Positions 27,725 to 36,411 of a stretch of 64,000 bases of DNA are shown here, piece after piece; the first letter of the stretch is position 1; every line of letters starts with the position of its first letter. This DNA is from an uncultured Opitutia bacterium. GTDB taxonomy: Bacteria; Verrucomicrobiota; Verrucomicrobiia; Opitutales; Opitutaceae. Position numbers and translations under genes: made by a program. Location: positions 1 through 64,000 of the forward strand of contig CAIUOU010000017.1 of NCBI GenBank assembly GCA_903900845.1, read 5' to 3'. The notes beneath the pieces were generated by a model. That model was given only the letters and a program-made list of their open reading frames with translations, made no database searches and was not told the origin of the DNA.

Positions 27725-29623
27725 TCACCTGCTTTCGTCGGCCTTCCCCTTCCGCTTCCCTTTTCTTTCCCGAACCGGCTCGCCGGCTTTTTGCGCCTTC
27801 GGCGGCCTCGGGTCTTGGTCGGAGACCTTGTAAACGAGCGGCGGCAGCAGCACGGGCGTCTCGAGCCTTCCGCGGTGAACCTCGATCAGGCTGAAGATGT
27901 CGTCCTTGTCGTCCGTGTTCACCAGGGTGAAGTCCGCACCCCTGGCGCCGCCGTGGCGCAGCACGGCGTCCTCCACCGTGACCGTCTCATGGCGCCATTC
28001 CCGATCACCCGTCCCCGTGACGGCCAGCGCGGTCTTCATGCCGGCGGAACCGGCATCATAGTCGAGCCGCCACGATGAACCCGCCGTGGCGTCGTACCAA
28101 ACGACGGTCATCGATATTACCTGGGGCCCGCCGCCCTGGGAGAAACCCTCGTGCAGCCTGAAGTACATGGCGTCCTTGCCGGACGCGCGTTCGAAGCCGC
28201 GGGCGAAGCGGGAGTAGATGGGGGACATCTTCGTGATCGGCCCACCAACGCGCCAAAGGGGTATCGAGGTGGTGTCGGGGTCGATCTGCTGGAGGAAACG
28301 TCCGTAATTGTCGGGCCAGATGTCCCAGCCGACGTCGTTGAAGCCCCGCTGCGTGTCGCGTTGCCGCACCTGCCCCAACAAAAGGGCGTTCCGGTCATCC
28401 ACCGCGGCGCCGTACTTCGCGTAGGCGGCGACGATTTTTTCCATGCGCGCCACGTTACCCGGCGAGGCGGACCCGAACTCCGTCTCGGGATAAGCCGCGG
28501 TGTCGGCGGCATCGAGCCCCTTGTGCAGGGCGCAGAAGGCGCCGGTGGCGGTCTCGGGCCGGACCTGTCCCGCGTAGCGATTGAAGAAGTGGAAGGCGTA
28601 GTCGAAGCCCTGCTCCTTGCAGGCCTCCATCGCGCTGGAAGAGATATCCCAGATGCTCTGGCCGCCCTGCAGGCCGGTGAGGGCGCCCCAGTAGAAGCTG
28701 AGCGGAACGTTCAGTTGATACCATGCGCGCTGCCACGTCTGGTCCATCTCCGAGCGCGCGAAGAGCGGTGTGCCCGTGGCGGCCACGAGACGCGGCTCCC
28801 AGGTCTGGATCTTGCTCCGCTCCCCGCTCAAGTGATGCCCGCGCCCGCTGCCGGCGATCTTGATCCCGAGGCCCCCCTCGGCGTTGGCCATCACCCAATT
28901 CCACTCGGTCGCGAAGCCGCGTCCCCCAACCATGTCCTCGCCCGGAGCAACGTGATTGAACAATAGGCTGATCTGGGGCTCCCCGGGAACCCGCTGGAAA
29001 GTTTTCACGAAAACCTCGAACGCCCACAGGCGGAACTCCCGCCATGCCGGCGATCGGACGGGTAGCTCGTACTGCTTCTCAAGCACCTCGCCCTTGTAGG
29101 CGCACTCGTCACCGGTGCACCCCGTCTTCACCTGGATGAATGCGATGCGCTTCTGCTTATCCTTCGGGAACGTGCGGATGTGTTTCCCGAGTTCCGTGAT
29201 GAGGCGCTCGAAGAATTTCCGGTAGGCGGGGGACGGATAGTACGGATAGACCGGCCAAGCGTCGTGCATCTGGCCGTCGGTCTTCACCGCGGGCACGCCC
29301 TGCTGGTAAATCCACGCGGGCGCATCCGGCCCCACGCCGATTGAGAGGTAGATGTACTGGTTCTTCGCGACGGCGCTTTCCATCGCGCGGTCCAACGCAC
29401 TCCAGTCGAAGACGCCGGGAACGGGCTCGATTCCGGCCCAATCCTGATTGAACGCCAAACCCTTGAGGAACGGATAGTCCTTGGGGTCGTACGCGTTGCC
29501 CCGGTCCCACACCCCGAACGAAGACGGGGGCGGCGTGGCGCGCAGCGGGCACAGGAGAGCGAATAAGCCGACAACCCCAAGGGCTTTGGCGGAACGAGCG
29601 ATGAGGTGGCGAATCACGTGCAT
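27725..29623 (-). CDS. Secreted glycoside-hydrolase-like protein (beta-galactosidase-type TIM barrel)
   Basis: Signal peptide; FGVWDRGNAYDPKDYPFLKGLAFNQDWAGIEPVPGVFDWSALDRAMESAVAKNQYIYLSIGVGPDAPAWIY. Confidence 0.6.
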   Translation of the reverse strand: MHVIRHLIARSAKALGVVGLFALLCPLRATPPPSSFGVWDRGNAYDPKDYPFLKGLAFNQDWAGIEPVPGVFDWSALDRAMESAVAKNQYIYLSIGVGPDAPAWIYQQGVPAVKTDGQMHDAWPVYPYYPSPAYRKFFERLITELGKHIRTFPKDKQKRIAFIQVKTGCTGDECAYKGEVLEKQYELPVRSPAWREFRLWAFEVFVKTFQRVPGEPQISLLFNHVAPGEDMVGGRGFATEWNWVMANAEGGLGIKIAGSGRGHHLSGERSKIQTWEPRLVAATGTPLFARSEMDQTWQRAWYQLNVPLSFYWGALTGLQGGQSIWDISSSAMEACKEQGFDYAFHFFNRYAGQVRPETATGAFCALHKGLDAADTAAYPETEFGSASPGNVARMEKIVAAYAKYGAAVDDRNALLLGQVRQRDTQRGFNDVGWDIWPDNYGRFLQQIDPDTTSIPLWRVGGPITKMSPIYSRFARGFERASGKDAMYFRLHEGFSQGGGPQVISMTVVWYDATAGSSWRLDYDAGSAGMKTALAVTGTGDREWRHETVTVEDAVLRHGGARGADFTLVNTDDKDDIFSLIEVHRGRLETPVLLPPLVYKVSDQDPRPPKAQKAGEPVRERKGKRKGKADESR

Positions 29624-29856
29624 GGTAGGTGCGAGAGGAGATGCTGGAAAATTCGCCTGTGGCGCGGGCGCGCGTCCCTGGGGATCGCAAGGCTGCGATC
29701 CGAACGTAGCGATCGAAACCTGCCAGAATGAGGCGCGTGCAAGCGATGCGGATTTCGTTCGTCGACCAGCGGCTGCCGGCGCAACGCGGCCTTGCGTCGT
29801 CGTCGACGTTGCCGCCCTGTATCCGTTAACCGCGAAACTGCCGCGTGCGTCCCGCT

Positions 29857-30597
29857 TCAGTTCGGGCGCAGCGGATCGTACACTTCGTCGAGCGGCGCCA
29901 CCGGCGGCAGGAACGAACCCGGGGCGGCGTTCTTGAGCTCGGCCTCAATCTCGCCCACACGCCGCTCTGACTTGGCGAGGAGCGAGGTTTGTTTCGCCAA
30001 TTGCTGACGCAGGGAGGCCTCGGTGCCGTTGTCGGCTCCGCGGCGTTTCGCGACCGTGAGCCACGCGAGCGCCTCGGCGTAGTCGCGCTTCACCCCGCGG
30101 CCGTTGGCGTGCGCGGCGCCAAGATTGAAGAACGCCTCAGGCTCGCCGGCCGCGGCGGCGGCGCGGAAGTAAGCGACCGCACGTGCCGGATCGCGAGCGG
30201 CGCCGTTTTCCCCGCGCGACAGCAGAAAACCGAGGCGGAAGGCAGCCGGGCCGTGGCCAACCCGGGCCGACTTCTCCAAGAGCGAGAGGGCGCGCGCGTC
30301 GTCCCGCGGAAGACCGTCACCCCGCAGCAGCAATTCCCCCAGCGCGGCCTCCGCGCGGGGGTTGCCCTTGGCCGCGGCCGCCTCGAGCTCGCGGACGTCG
30401 GACCACGTCTCGGACTTGGACCCGACCGTGGACAAAAGCTTTGGCGCGGAATCGGCGGTCCGCGTCTCGGCCGCGGACAGGTGATCGGCGGGCGTCAAAG
30501 TACTCGCGAGGAGGGCGAGTGCCAGAAGGCCGGTCGCGCGGACAGGCGCTGAGTAAATGGCGGTAACAGAACCGGAAGGTACGGCGGTCGAAGTCAT
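29857..30597 (-). CDS. Sel1-like / TPR repeat protein, secreted
   Basis: Signal peptide; AEAALGELLLRGDGLPRDDARALSLLEKSARVGHGPAAFRLGFLLSRGEN, FFNLGAAHANGRGVKRDYAEALAWL. Confidence 0.85.
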   Translation of the reverse strand: MTSTAVPSGSVTAIYSAPVRATGLLALALLASTLTPADHLSAAETRTADSAPKLLSTVGSKSETWSDVRELEAAAAKGNPRAEAALGELLLRGDGLPRDDARALSLLEKSARVGHGPAAFRLGFLLSRGENGAARDPARAVAYFRAAAAAGEPEAFFNLGAAHANGRGVKRDYAEALAWLTVAKRRGADNGTEASLRQQLAKQTSLLAKSERRVGEIEAELKNAAPGSFLPPVAPLDEVYDPLRPN

Positions 30598-30878
30598 GGC
30601 GGAAGGCGATCGATGGCGCTTATCCGACCCGACCGGAACCGAAAAGTGCCTACCCGGCGCGGTTCCGCCGCACCGGGAGGGATGAGAGAGCTGGTGTCAC
30701 ATATGGCGTGTGACACATCAAGTGAGAGGGAGTGAGGGAAAGTGGCATCACCCTTTTTCATCATCCGTGCCTTCTGCGACATCCGCTGTGAGCCCCCGAG
30801 CGTTTTGAAACGCATGCGGTCGTCGCTGTTCCTGCATCGGCCGGGGTCGCCGGACCCAACTACCAACGAACCGCATTT

Positions 30879-30990
30879 ATCCGTGTCGATTCGTGCGCAT
30901 CCGTGGTTGATCCCGCGCGGAGCAGTTCGGAAACGCCTTCGGCTGTCGCGGCAACGGCATGGTCCGCGGCAGCAGCCGCGGCTACACCAG
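30879..30990. repeat. Intergenic repeat copy B (three 10-mers, then CCGCGGC hairpin module)
   Basis: ATCCGTGTCG/ATTCGTGCGC/ATCCGTGGTT (30879-30908); CCGCGGC-AGCA-GCCGCGG (30964-30981) followed by CTACACCA. Confidence 0.65.
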
Positions 30991-31108
30991 ACAGGGCGAT
31001 AGCGAGCCTTAGGGAATTCCGAGTGTTCCGTGGGCCAGCCTCACAGTGTAACGAAGTACCTTCCCAGCCTGACATGCCCCGGGGAAGGCCCCCTAATCTG
31101 CGGCTGCG

Positions 31109-32197
31109 TTACTCGGCGGCTTCGCCGGTGACGGTCGCGCCGCCGGTCACGTTCACCTTCTCGAGGACGGCCTTCTGGATCTTCTCGGCGAGCTCGGGCT
31201 TTTCCCGGAGCGCGAGCTTGGCGGCGTCGCGACCCTGGCCGACGAGATTGCCCTCGAAGGCGATCCAAGCGCCCTTTTTCTCGAGGATACGGTGCTCGAT
31301 ACCGAGGTCGAGGAGCGAGCCCAGCTTCGAGATGCCCTCGTCGTACATGATGTCGAATTCGCACTCGGTGAACGGCGGCGCGACCTTGTTCTTCACCACT
31401 TTGATCTTGGTGCGGTTGCCCACGACCTTGCCTTCGGGCGTCTTGATCTGGTCCTTGCGGCGGATGTCGATACGGATGGAAGAGAAGAACTTGAGCGCGC
31501 GGCCGCCGGAGGTGGTCTCGGGGTTGCCGAACATCACGCCGATCTTCTCGCGGATCTGGTTCGTGAAAATGCAGATGCAGTTGGTTTTGCTGACCACGGC
31601 GGTGAGGCGGCGCATCGCCTGGCTCATGAGGCGGGCCTGCGCGCCGACGGTGGCATCGCCCATCTGTCCATCGAGCTCGGCCTTGGTTGTGAGGGCGGCG
31701 ACGGAATCGAGCACGATGACATCGATGGAGTTGGAGCGGATGAGCGTCTCCATGATGTTCAGGGCGTCCTCGCCGGAGTCGGGCTGGGAGACGAGGAGGT
31801 CGTCGAGTTTCACGCCAACGACGCGGGCGTACTTGGGGTCGAGGGCGTGCTCGACATCGATGAAGGCGGCGAGGCCGCCGCGCTTCTGGGCCTCGGCGAT
31901 GACGCTGAGACAGAAGGTGGTTTTACCGGACGACTCAGGCCCATAGATCTCGATGATGCGGCCCTTGGGGAGGCCGCCGACGCCGAGGGCGAGGTCAACG
32001 GCAAGCGAGCCGGTGGTGAGGGTCTCAACCTTCATCTTCTGGGCATCGCCCAGGCGCATGATGGAACCCTCGCCGAACTGTTTGGTGATGGAGGAGACGG
32101 CCAGCTCGATGTTCTTCTCACGCGCGGCATCGGTGGCGGTGGCAGTGGCGACGGCGGTGGCGGCGGTCTTGGCGGGAGCGGGACTGGCTTTGGACAT
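31109..32197 (-). CDS. recA: Recombinase RecA
   Basis: [103 protein letters not shown]. Confidence 0.98.
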   Translation of the reverse strand: MSKASPAPAKTAATAVATATATDAAREKNIELAVSSITKQFGEGSIMRLGDAQKMKVETLTTGSLAVDLALGVGGLPKGRIIEIYGPESSGKTTFCLSVIAEAQKRGGLAAFIDVEHALDPKYARVVGVKLDDLLVSQPDSGEDALNIMETLIRSNSIDVIVLDSVAALTTKAELDGQMGDATVGAQARLMSQAMRRLTAVVSKTNCICIFTNQIREKIGVMFGNPETTSGGRALKFFSSIRIDIRRKDQIKTPEGKVVGNRTKIKVVKNKVAPPFTECEFDIMYDEGISKLGSLLDLGIEHRILEKKGAWIAFEGNLVGQGRDAAKLALREKPELAEKIQKAVLEKVNVTGGATVTGEAAE

Positions 32198-32333
32198 GAC
32201 GGGGACGTTGCGGTTATGGTGGTTTGTTGAAAATCGGGCGGGCGGAGAACTGAGGCGCGGCCCCGGGGAGGGGCAAGAACGGCCTGCCCCATGATTTGGG
32301 GCGAAACCGGCCTTGGATGCCTGAAAGCGGATA

Positions 32334-32349
32334 GTGTTCACCTGAACAC
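32334..32349. promoter_or_regulatory. Candidate LexA-type operator upstream of recA
   Basis: GTGTTCACCTGAACAC, perfect 7-2-7 palindrome (contains TGTTC-N4-GAACA), 137 bp upstream of the recA ATG, between recA and the upstream same-strand gene. Confidence 0.65.
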
Positions 32350-32388
32350 GTCAAGCCTCCCTTGGCGTTTTTGGCGGGCTAGGGCCGG

Positions 32389-32742
32389 TCAGGAAGTGCC
32401 CGGCTTGAAGGCGACGGCGAAGTAAACAGCCCCGAGAATGAGCAGGAAGCTGACGCCGTAGTTCCACGTGAGACGCTCGCCCAGCACGAGCCAGGCGAAA
32501 ACCACGAAGACCCCGAGCGTGATGACCTCCTGCATGATCTTCAGCTGGTAACCCGTGAGCCCCTGGGCGTAGCCGATGCGGTTGGCGGGCACCATGAAGC
32601 AGTACTCGAAGAACGCGATGCCCCACGAGAGGAGGATCACGAACCAGAGCGAGCGGCCCTCGAAGGCCTTCAGCTTGAGCTGGCCGTACCACGCAAAGGT
32701 CATGAAGATGTTGGAGGCGAGCAGGAGCAGGAAGGTTCTCAT
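32389..32742 (-). CDS. DMT family protein (DUF486)
   Basis: MRTFLLLLASNIFMTFAWYGQLKLKAFEGRSLWFVILLSWGIAFFEYCFMVPANRIGYAQGLTGYQLKIMQEVITL. Confidence 0.9.
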   Translation of the reverse strand: MRTFLLLLASNIFMTFAWYGQLKLKAFEGRSLWFVILLSWGIAFFEYCFMVPANRIGYAQGLTGYQLKIMQEVITLGVFVVFAWLVLGERLTWNYGVSFLLILGAVYFAVAFKPGTS

Positions 32743-33168
32743 CGGGATGGGGGAAGAGAAGAAGGCCTCCAGATGCTACGAACCCGGAATGAGGGACAGG
32801 CTATTGTGGAGGAGGGAAAGGGAGGGTGAAAGGGAAAGGCCGGCGGCGCGCCGAGGTGTTTACGCGGCCAATTTTGGTTGGGGCGACCGCAGGGAGCCTC
32901 TTTTCCCGGCGCAGCCCGGGACGACCACCTCTCTGCTGTACCCAAGAATCGTCTCCGTTCGGAACGGCTCACCTCGATCGCGCCACTTTCTCCTTCATCT
33001 GCACCCTCCGCGAAATCCGCGGAGAAAATCCGCCGGCCTTCACGATCCCGCTCTTGCTGTTTCACTCCGACCGTTGGCTCCTGCCATTCGGACACCCGGG
33101 CGCCTCCCTGCTTTTTATCCGCGGCATCAGTGAAATCCACGGTCAAAAACGCGGGTCGATTCAGTAAT

Positions 33169-33290
33169 ACCTTCGGTCGTCGCAGATCCGGCATGGTCCG
33201 CGGCTGCCAGCCGCGGCTACACCAAGCCCGGCTGATCCGTGTCCATCCGTGTCTATCCGCGGCTGGTCCATCGCGGAGCTGTGCCGAAGC
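33169..33290. repeat. Intergenic repeat copy C (CCGCGGC hairpin module, then three 10-mers)
   Basis: GGCATGGTCCGCGGCTGCCAGCCGCGGCTACACCA (33190-33224; hairpin 33198-33216) and ATCCGTGTCC/ATCCGTGTCT/ATCCGCGG (33235-33262). Confidence 0.7.
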
Positions 33291-33399
33291 ACCTCACGGC
33301 CATCTTTGCGGCCAATCCGGCGCCGGACTTCGACAAAGGAAAACTCGCTGGGACGGCGGCGGGCTTGCGGCCGCGAAACGCACGGCTTCGGCTCGGCCC

Positions 33400-34005
33400 A
33401 TGCACGCCGAGGAAGAGGCCCGCCGGGCCATCGACGCCGCCCATGCCGCCGATCCCAACCGCACGCCGGACGGGCGGCCGGCCGAATTGGTTTACGCGGA
33501 TCGCATGGAGGCCTGGGTCGTGCGGTTGAACTCCGCAGCCCCGACGCTGCTCCGGCTCGCCGCGCGTTGCCAGCACCTCGAACGCTGGCAGGTGCCTCGC
33601 GCCACCTTTCCAGAGGGCCGGCCTGGCTATCTGGCGTGGCGCCGCTCCCTCTACACCCGCCAAGCGGAGCGCGCCCGCGAGTTGCTCCTTGCCGCAGGCA
33701 TCGACTCTTCCGCCGCCGCCGAGGTCGCTATGTGGGTCGCCAAGGAAGGGCTCCGCCGCAATCCGGGTACTCAGGCCCTGGAGGACGCCGCGTGCCTCGT
33801 GTTCCTCGAAAACGAGATCAGCGCCTTCGCGGCGGCCCATGCCGATTACCCGCGGGAGAAGTTCATCGAGATCCTGCGCAAGACCTGGCGTAAAATGAGC
33901 CCCGCCGCCCACGCCGCCGCCCTTACGCTGAGTTTGCCACCTGCGATCGCGGAACTGGTCCGCGCCGCCACGTCGGAGCAAACCGGTTCAAGAACGGGCA
34001 ACTGA
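33400..34005 (+). CDS. DUF4202 domain protein
   Basis: WVVRLNSAAPTLLRLAARCQHLERWQVPRATFPEGRPGYLAWRRSLYTRQAERARELLLAAG, LEDAACLVFLENEISAF. Confidence 0.85.
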   Translation: MHAEEEARRAIDAAHAADPNRTPDGRPAELVYADRMEAWVVRLNSAAPTLLRLAARCQHLERWQVPRATFPEGRPGYLAWRRSLYTRQAERARELLLAAGIDSSAAAEVAMWVAKEGLRRNPGTQALEDAACLVFLENEISAFAAAHADYPREKFIEILRKTWRKMSPAAHAAALTLSLPPAIAELVRAATSEQTGSRTGN

Positions 34006-34038
34006 CCTCACCCTACCCGGCCGACGGCCCCCTCCGGT

Positions 34039-34497
34039 TCAACGCCCGGGCGGAGCCAGCCGCAGATCGATCCGCAACGCGGCGAGGGCTAGGTTCAGGT
34101 CGCGGATGAAGGCGAGGATGCTTCCGATCAACGCCGCCACGGCCGCGGCGAAAACCAGGACCACGCCGCCACCGACGCGCAGCTCCAGCAGCACACCGAG
34201 AAACAGCATCAGGATCAGCACCCCCGCGAGGAGCGCCGCGACCGCCGCGAGCGTGATGGAAAGCCGCAGGATGGAGGCGCGACGCGTCAGGATCTCAGCC
34301 TGTGCCCGCAGCAACCCGGCGTGCGCGGCCTCCGGCCCCGCCGCCAGCTCGCGCACCAGCCCCCGCGTGCGATCAACCACCCGGCCGAAACGGTTGGTGA
34401 AGGTCAGCAACAGCATGCCCACGCCCGAGATCAAAATCACCGGCCCGATGGCCAGCTGCAGAATGGGGACCAACTCGGTCAGCGAATGGTTTTGCAC
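34039..34497 (-). CDS. DUF2721-like membrane protein
   Basis: ILQLAIGPVILISGVGMLLLTFTNRFGRVVDRTRGLVREL; two C-terminal TM segments; 152 aa. Confidence 0.8.
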   Translation of the reverse strand: MQNHSLTELVPILQLAIGPVILISGVGMLLLTFTNRFGRVVDRTRGLVRELAAGPEAAHAGLLRAQAEILTRRASILRLSITLAAVAALLAGVLILMLFLGVLLELRVGGGVVLVFAAAVAALIGSILAFIRDLNLALAALRIDLRLAPPGR

Positions 34498-34590
34498 GGA
34501 CGCAACCTACGCGCCCGCCACCGCCTGCCCAGCCGCCAGCACCCTTTTTCCGTGGCCTTCCTCCACGCCGTCCGGCCACTTTCGGGGGCC

Positions 34591-35862
34591 GTGACGCCCG
34601 CCGCTTACATCGACCGCCATCCCGCATCGCTCCTGCGGCGCCTCCGGCAGCTGGTCGGTATCCCGACGGTCAATCCGCCGGGCGAGAACTACGACCGCAT
34701 CACCGCGCTCCTCACCCGTGAGCTGCGGGCCGTGGGGCTGTCCGCCGACCGCCATCCGGTGCCGGCCTCCCTCGCGCGCAAAACCCTGCCCCGCGAGCAA
34801 CTCGCCTACCCCCGTTTCAACGTCCTCGGCCAGCTCAAGACCCGCGGAGCGCGCCGCACCGTGCACTTCAACGCCCACTACGACGTCGTGCCCGTCTCGG
34901 GCCGCTGGCGTCACGGCGACGCCTTCAGCGGACGCGAGCAGGGCGGCTGGGTCTACGGCCGCGGCACGGCGGACATGAAGGGCTCGATCGCGAGCCTGCT
35001 GCTCGCGCTGGAGGCCCTCCGCGCCACGCGTACGTCGCCACTTCTGAACGTTGAGGTTTCGTTCACCGCCGACGAGGAGACCGATTCCACGCTTGGCTCC
35101 GGTTGGCTCGTGCGTCACGCGCCCATCTCGCCCGACTACGCCGTGGTGATGGAGGGCGGCGAAGGACGCACCGTGTGTTGCGGACACAACGGCACGCTCT
35201 GGCTCGAGGTCACGGTGCAAGGCCGCGCGGCCCACGGCTCCACGCCGGAAAAAGGCGTGAACGCCCTTGAGGGCATGGCGGTGCTCCTCCGCGCCTTCGA
35301 AGCCTATAAGGCCACGCTCGCCGGACGCCCGTGGCGCACCCCGGAAGGCCGCGTGCAACGGCCCACCGTCAACCTCGGCGGGGTCTTCCACTGCGGCATG
35401 GGGGCGAAGATCAACACCGTGCCCGCGGAGGCGACGTTCACCATCGACCGCCGCGTGCTGCCTCGCGAGGACCACGCCGCCGCCGAACGCGAGCTGCGCG
35501 CGTTCCTCGCCGCCGCCGCGCGCTCGATCCCTCGCTGCCGTGTCTCGGTGCGGAAGATCTCGGAGAACTACTCCTCGTTCTCGTCGCCCGACCATCCGTT
35601 CTTCACCGCCATGGCGCGCTGCGTCACCGCCGTGCGCGGCGAACGCACCCGGTTCAACGTCTCGACCGGATTCAACGACATGCACTTCTTCGCACACCAC
35701 CTGCGCATCCCGACCCTGGGCTACGGTCCGGGCGGTGAATCCTGCCACGGCGTCGACGAACGCGCGCAGCTCAGCGAGCTCCTCGCGAGTGCGAAGATCT
35801 ACGCCGCGCTGCTCACGTCGTTCGACGGCGCCGAGACCGGCCGACCCAAGGCGCGCGCCTGA
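34591..35862 (+). CDS. M20 family metallopeptidase (ArgE/DapE/CPG2-like)
   Basis: VHFNAHYDVVPVSGRW, GGWVYGRGTADMKGSIASLLLALEAL, TADEETDSTLGSGWLV, GRAAHGSTPEKGVNAL; GTG start at 34591. Confidence 0.9.
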   Translation: MTPAAYIDRHPASLLRRLRQLVGIPTVNPPGENYDRITALLTRELRAVGLSADRHPVPASLARKTLPREQLAYPRFNVLGQLKTRGARRTVHFNAHYDVVPVSGRWRHGDAFSGREQGGWVYGRGTADMKGSIASLLLALEALRATRTSPLLNVEVSFTADEETDSTLGSGWLVRHAPISPDYAVVMEGGEGRTVCCGHNGTLWLEVTVQGRAAHGSTPEKGVNALEGMAVLLRAFEAYKATLAGRPWRTPEGRVQRPTVNLGGVFHCGMGAKINTVPAEATFTIDRRVLPREDHAAAERELRAFLAAAARSIPRCRVSVRKISENYSSFSSPDHPFFTAMARCVTAVRGERTRFNVSTGFNDMHFFAHHLRIPTLGYGPGGESCHGVDERAQLSELLASAKIYAALLTSFDGAETGRPKARA

Positions 35863-35871
35863 CGCCGCCCT

Positions 35872-36393
35872 TCAGCGTCCGCAGCAGACTTTGAATTTGC
35901 GGCCCGAGCCGCAGGGGCATGGATCGTTGCGCCCGGCTTTGGGCGCGGTCTTCGCCGAGGCGGGGCCATTGCGCACATTGCGCGTGTAGAGCCAGCGGCC
36001 GTCGACGCGGGCGAACTCCGCCTTCTCGTGCAGCGCCTGCTCGCCTTGCTCGGTCGCGTAATAAGCCGAGAAATCGACGAACGCGGCGTCGGGCGACGCC
36101 CCCGGCTCGTGCGCGTGCACGACCAGGCGCGTCCACGGGATCTCGGCGGCGTCGCCGTCGTCGACGTACGGCTTGCGCGACGTCGGCCGGTAGGTGACGT
36201 GCAGGTAACGCCAGTCGTGAGCCACATGCGCGGTGAAGCGCGAGCGCATGAGCTGCTCCGCCGTCTCCGCCGGCTGCTGGCCGTTCAGGCGCGGACCGCA
36301 GCAGGATTCGTGATTGCGGCCCGTGCCGCACGGGCAGGGCTGGCCGGCCGAGGGCTTCGGCAGGCCGGTGGGAACGCTGGGTTTCGTCGACAT
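35872..36393 (-). CDS. YchJ-family protein with two SEC-C motifs
   Basis: [21 protein letters not shown] at N-terminus, [17 protein letters not shown] at C-terminus; [20 protein letters not shown]. Confidence 0.9.
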   Translation of the reverse strand: MSTKPSVPTGLPKPSAGQPCPCGTGRNHESCCGPRLNGQQPAETAEQLMRSRFTAHVAHDWRYLHVTYRPTSRKPYVDDGDAAEIPWTRLVVHAHEPGASPDAAFVDFSAYYATEQGEQALHEKAEFARVDGRWLYTRNVRNGPASAKTAPKAGRNDPCPCGSGRKFKVCCGR

Positions 36394-36411
36394 GGGAACC
36401 TGCCCCTATGC

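Noticed and set aside
32826-33167. 113-aa ORF in the recA/DUF4202 gap
   Set aside because: Translates the phrase repeats (LREIRGEN, GISEIHGQ); no credible protein.
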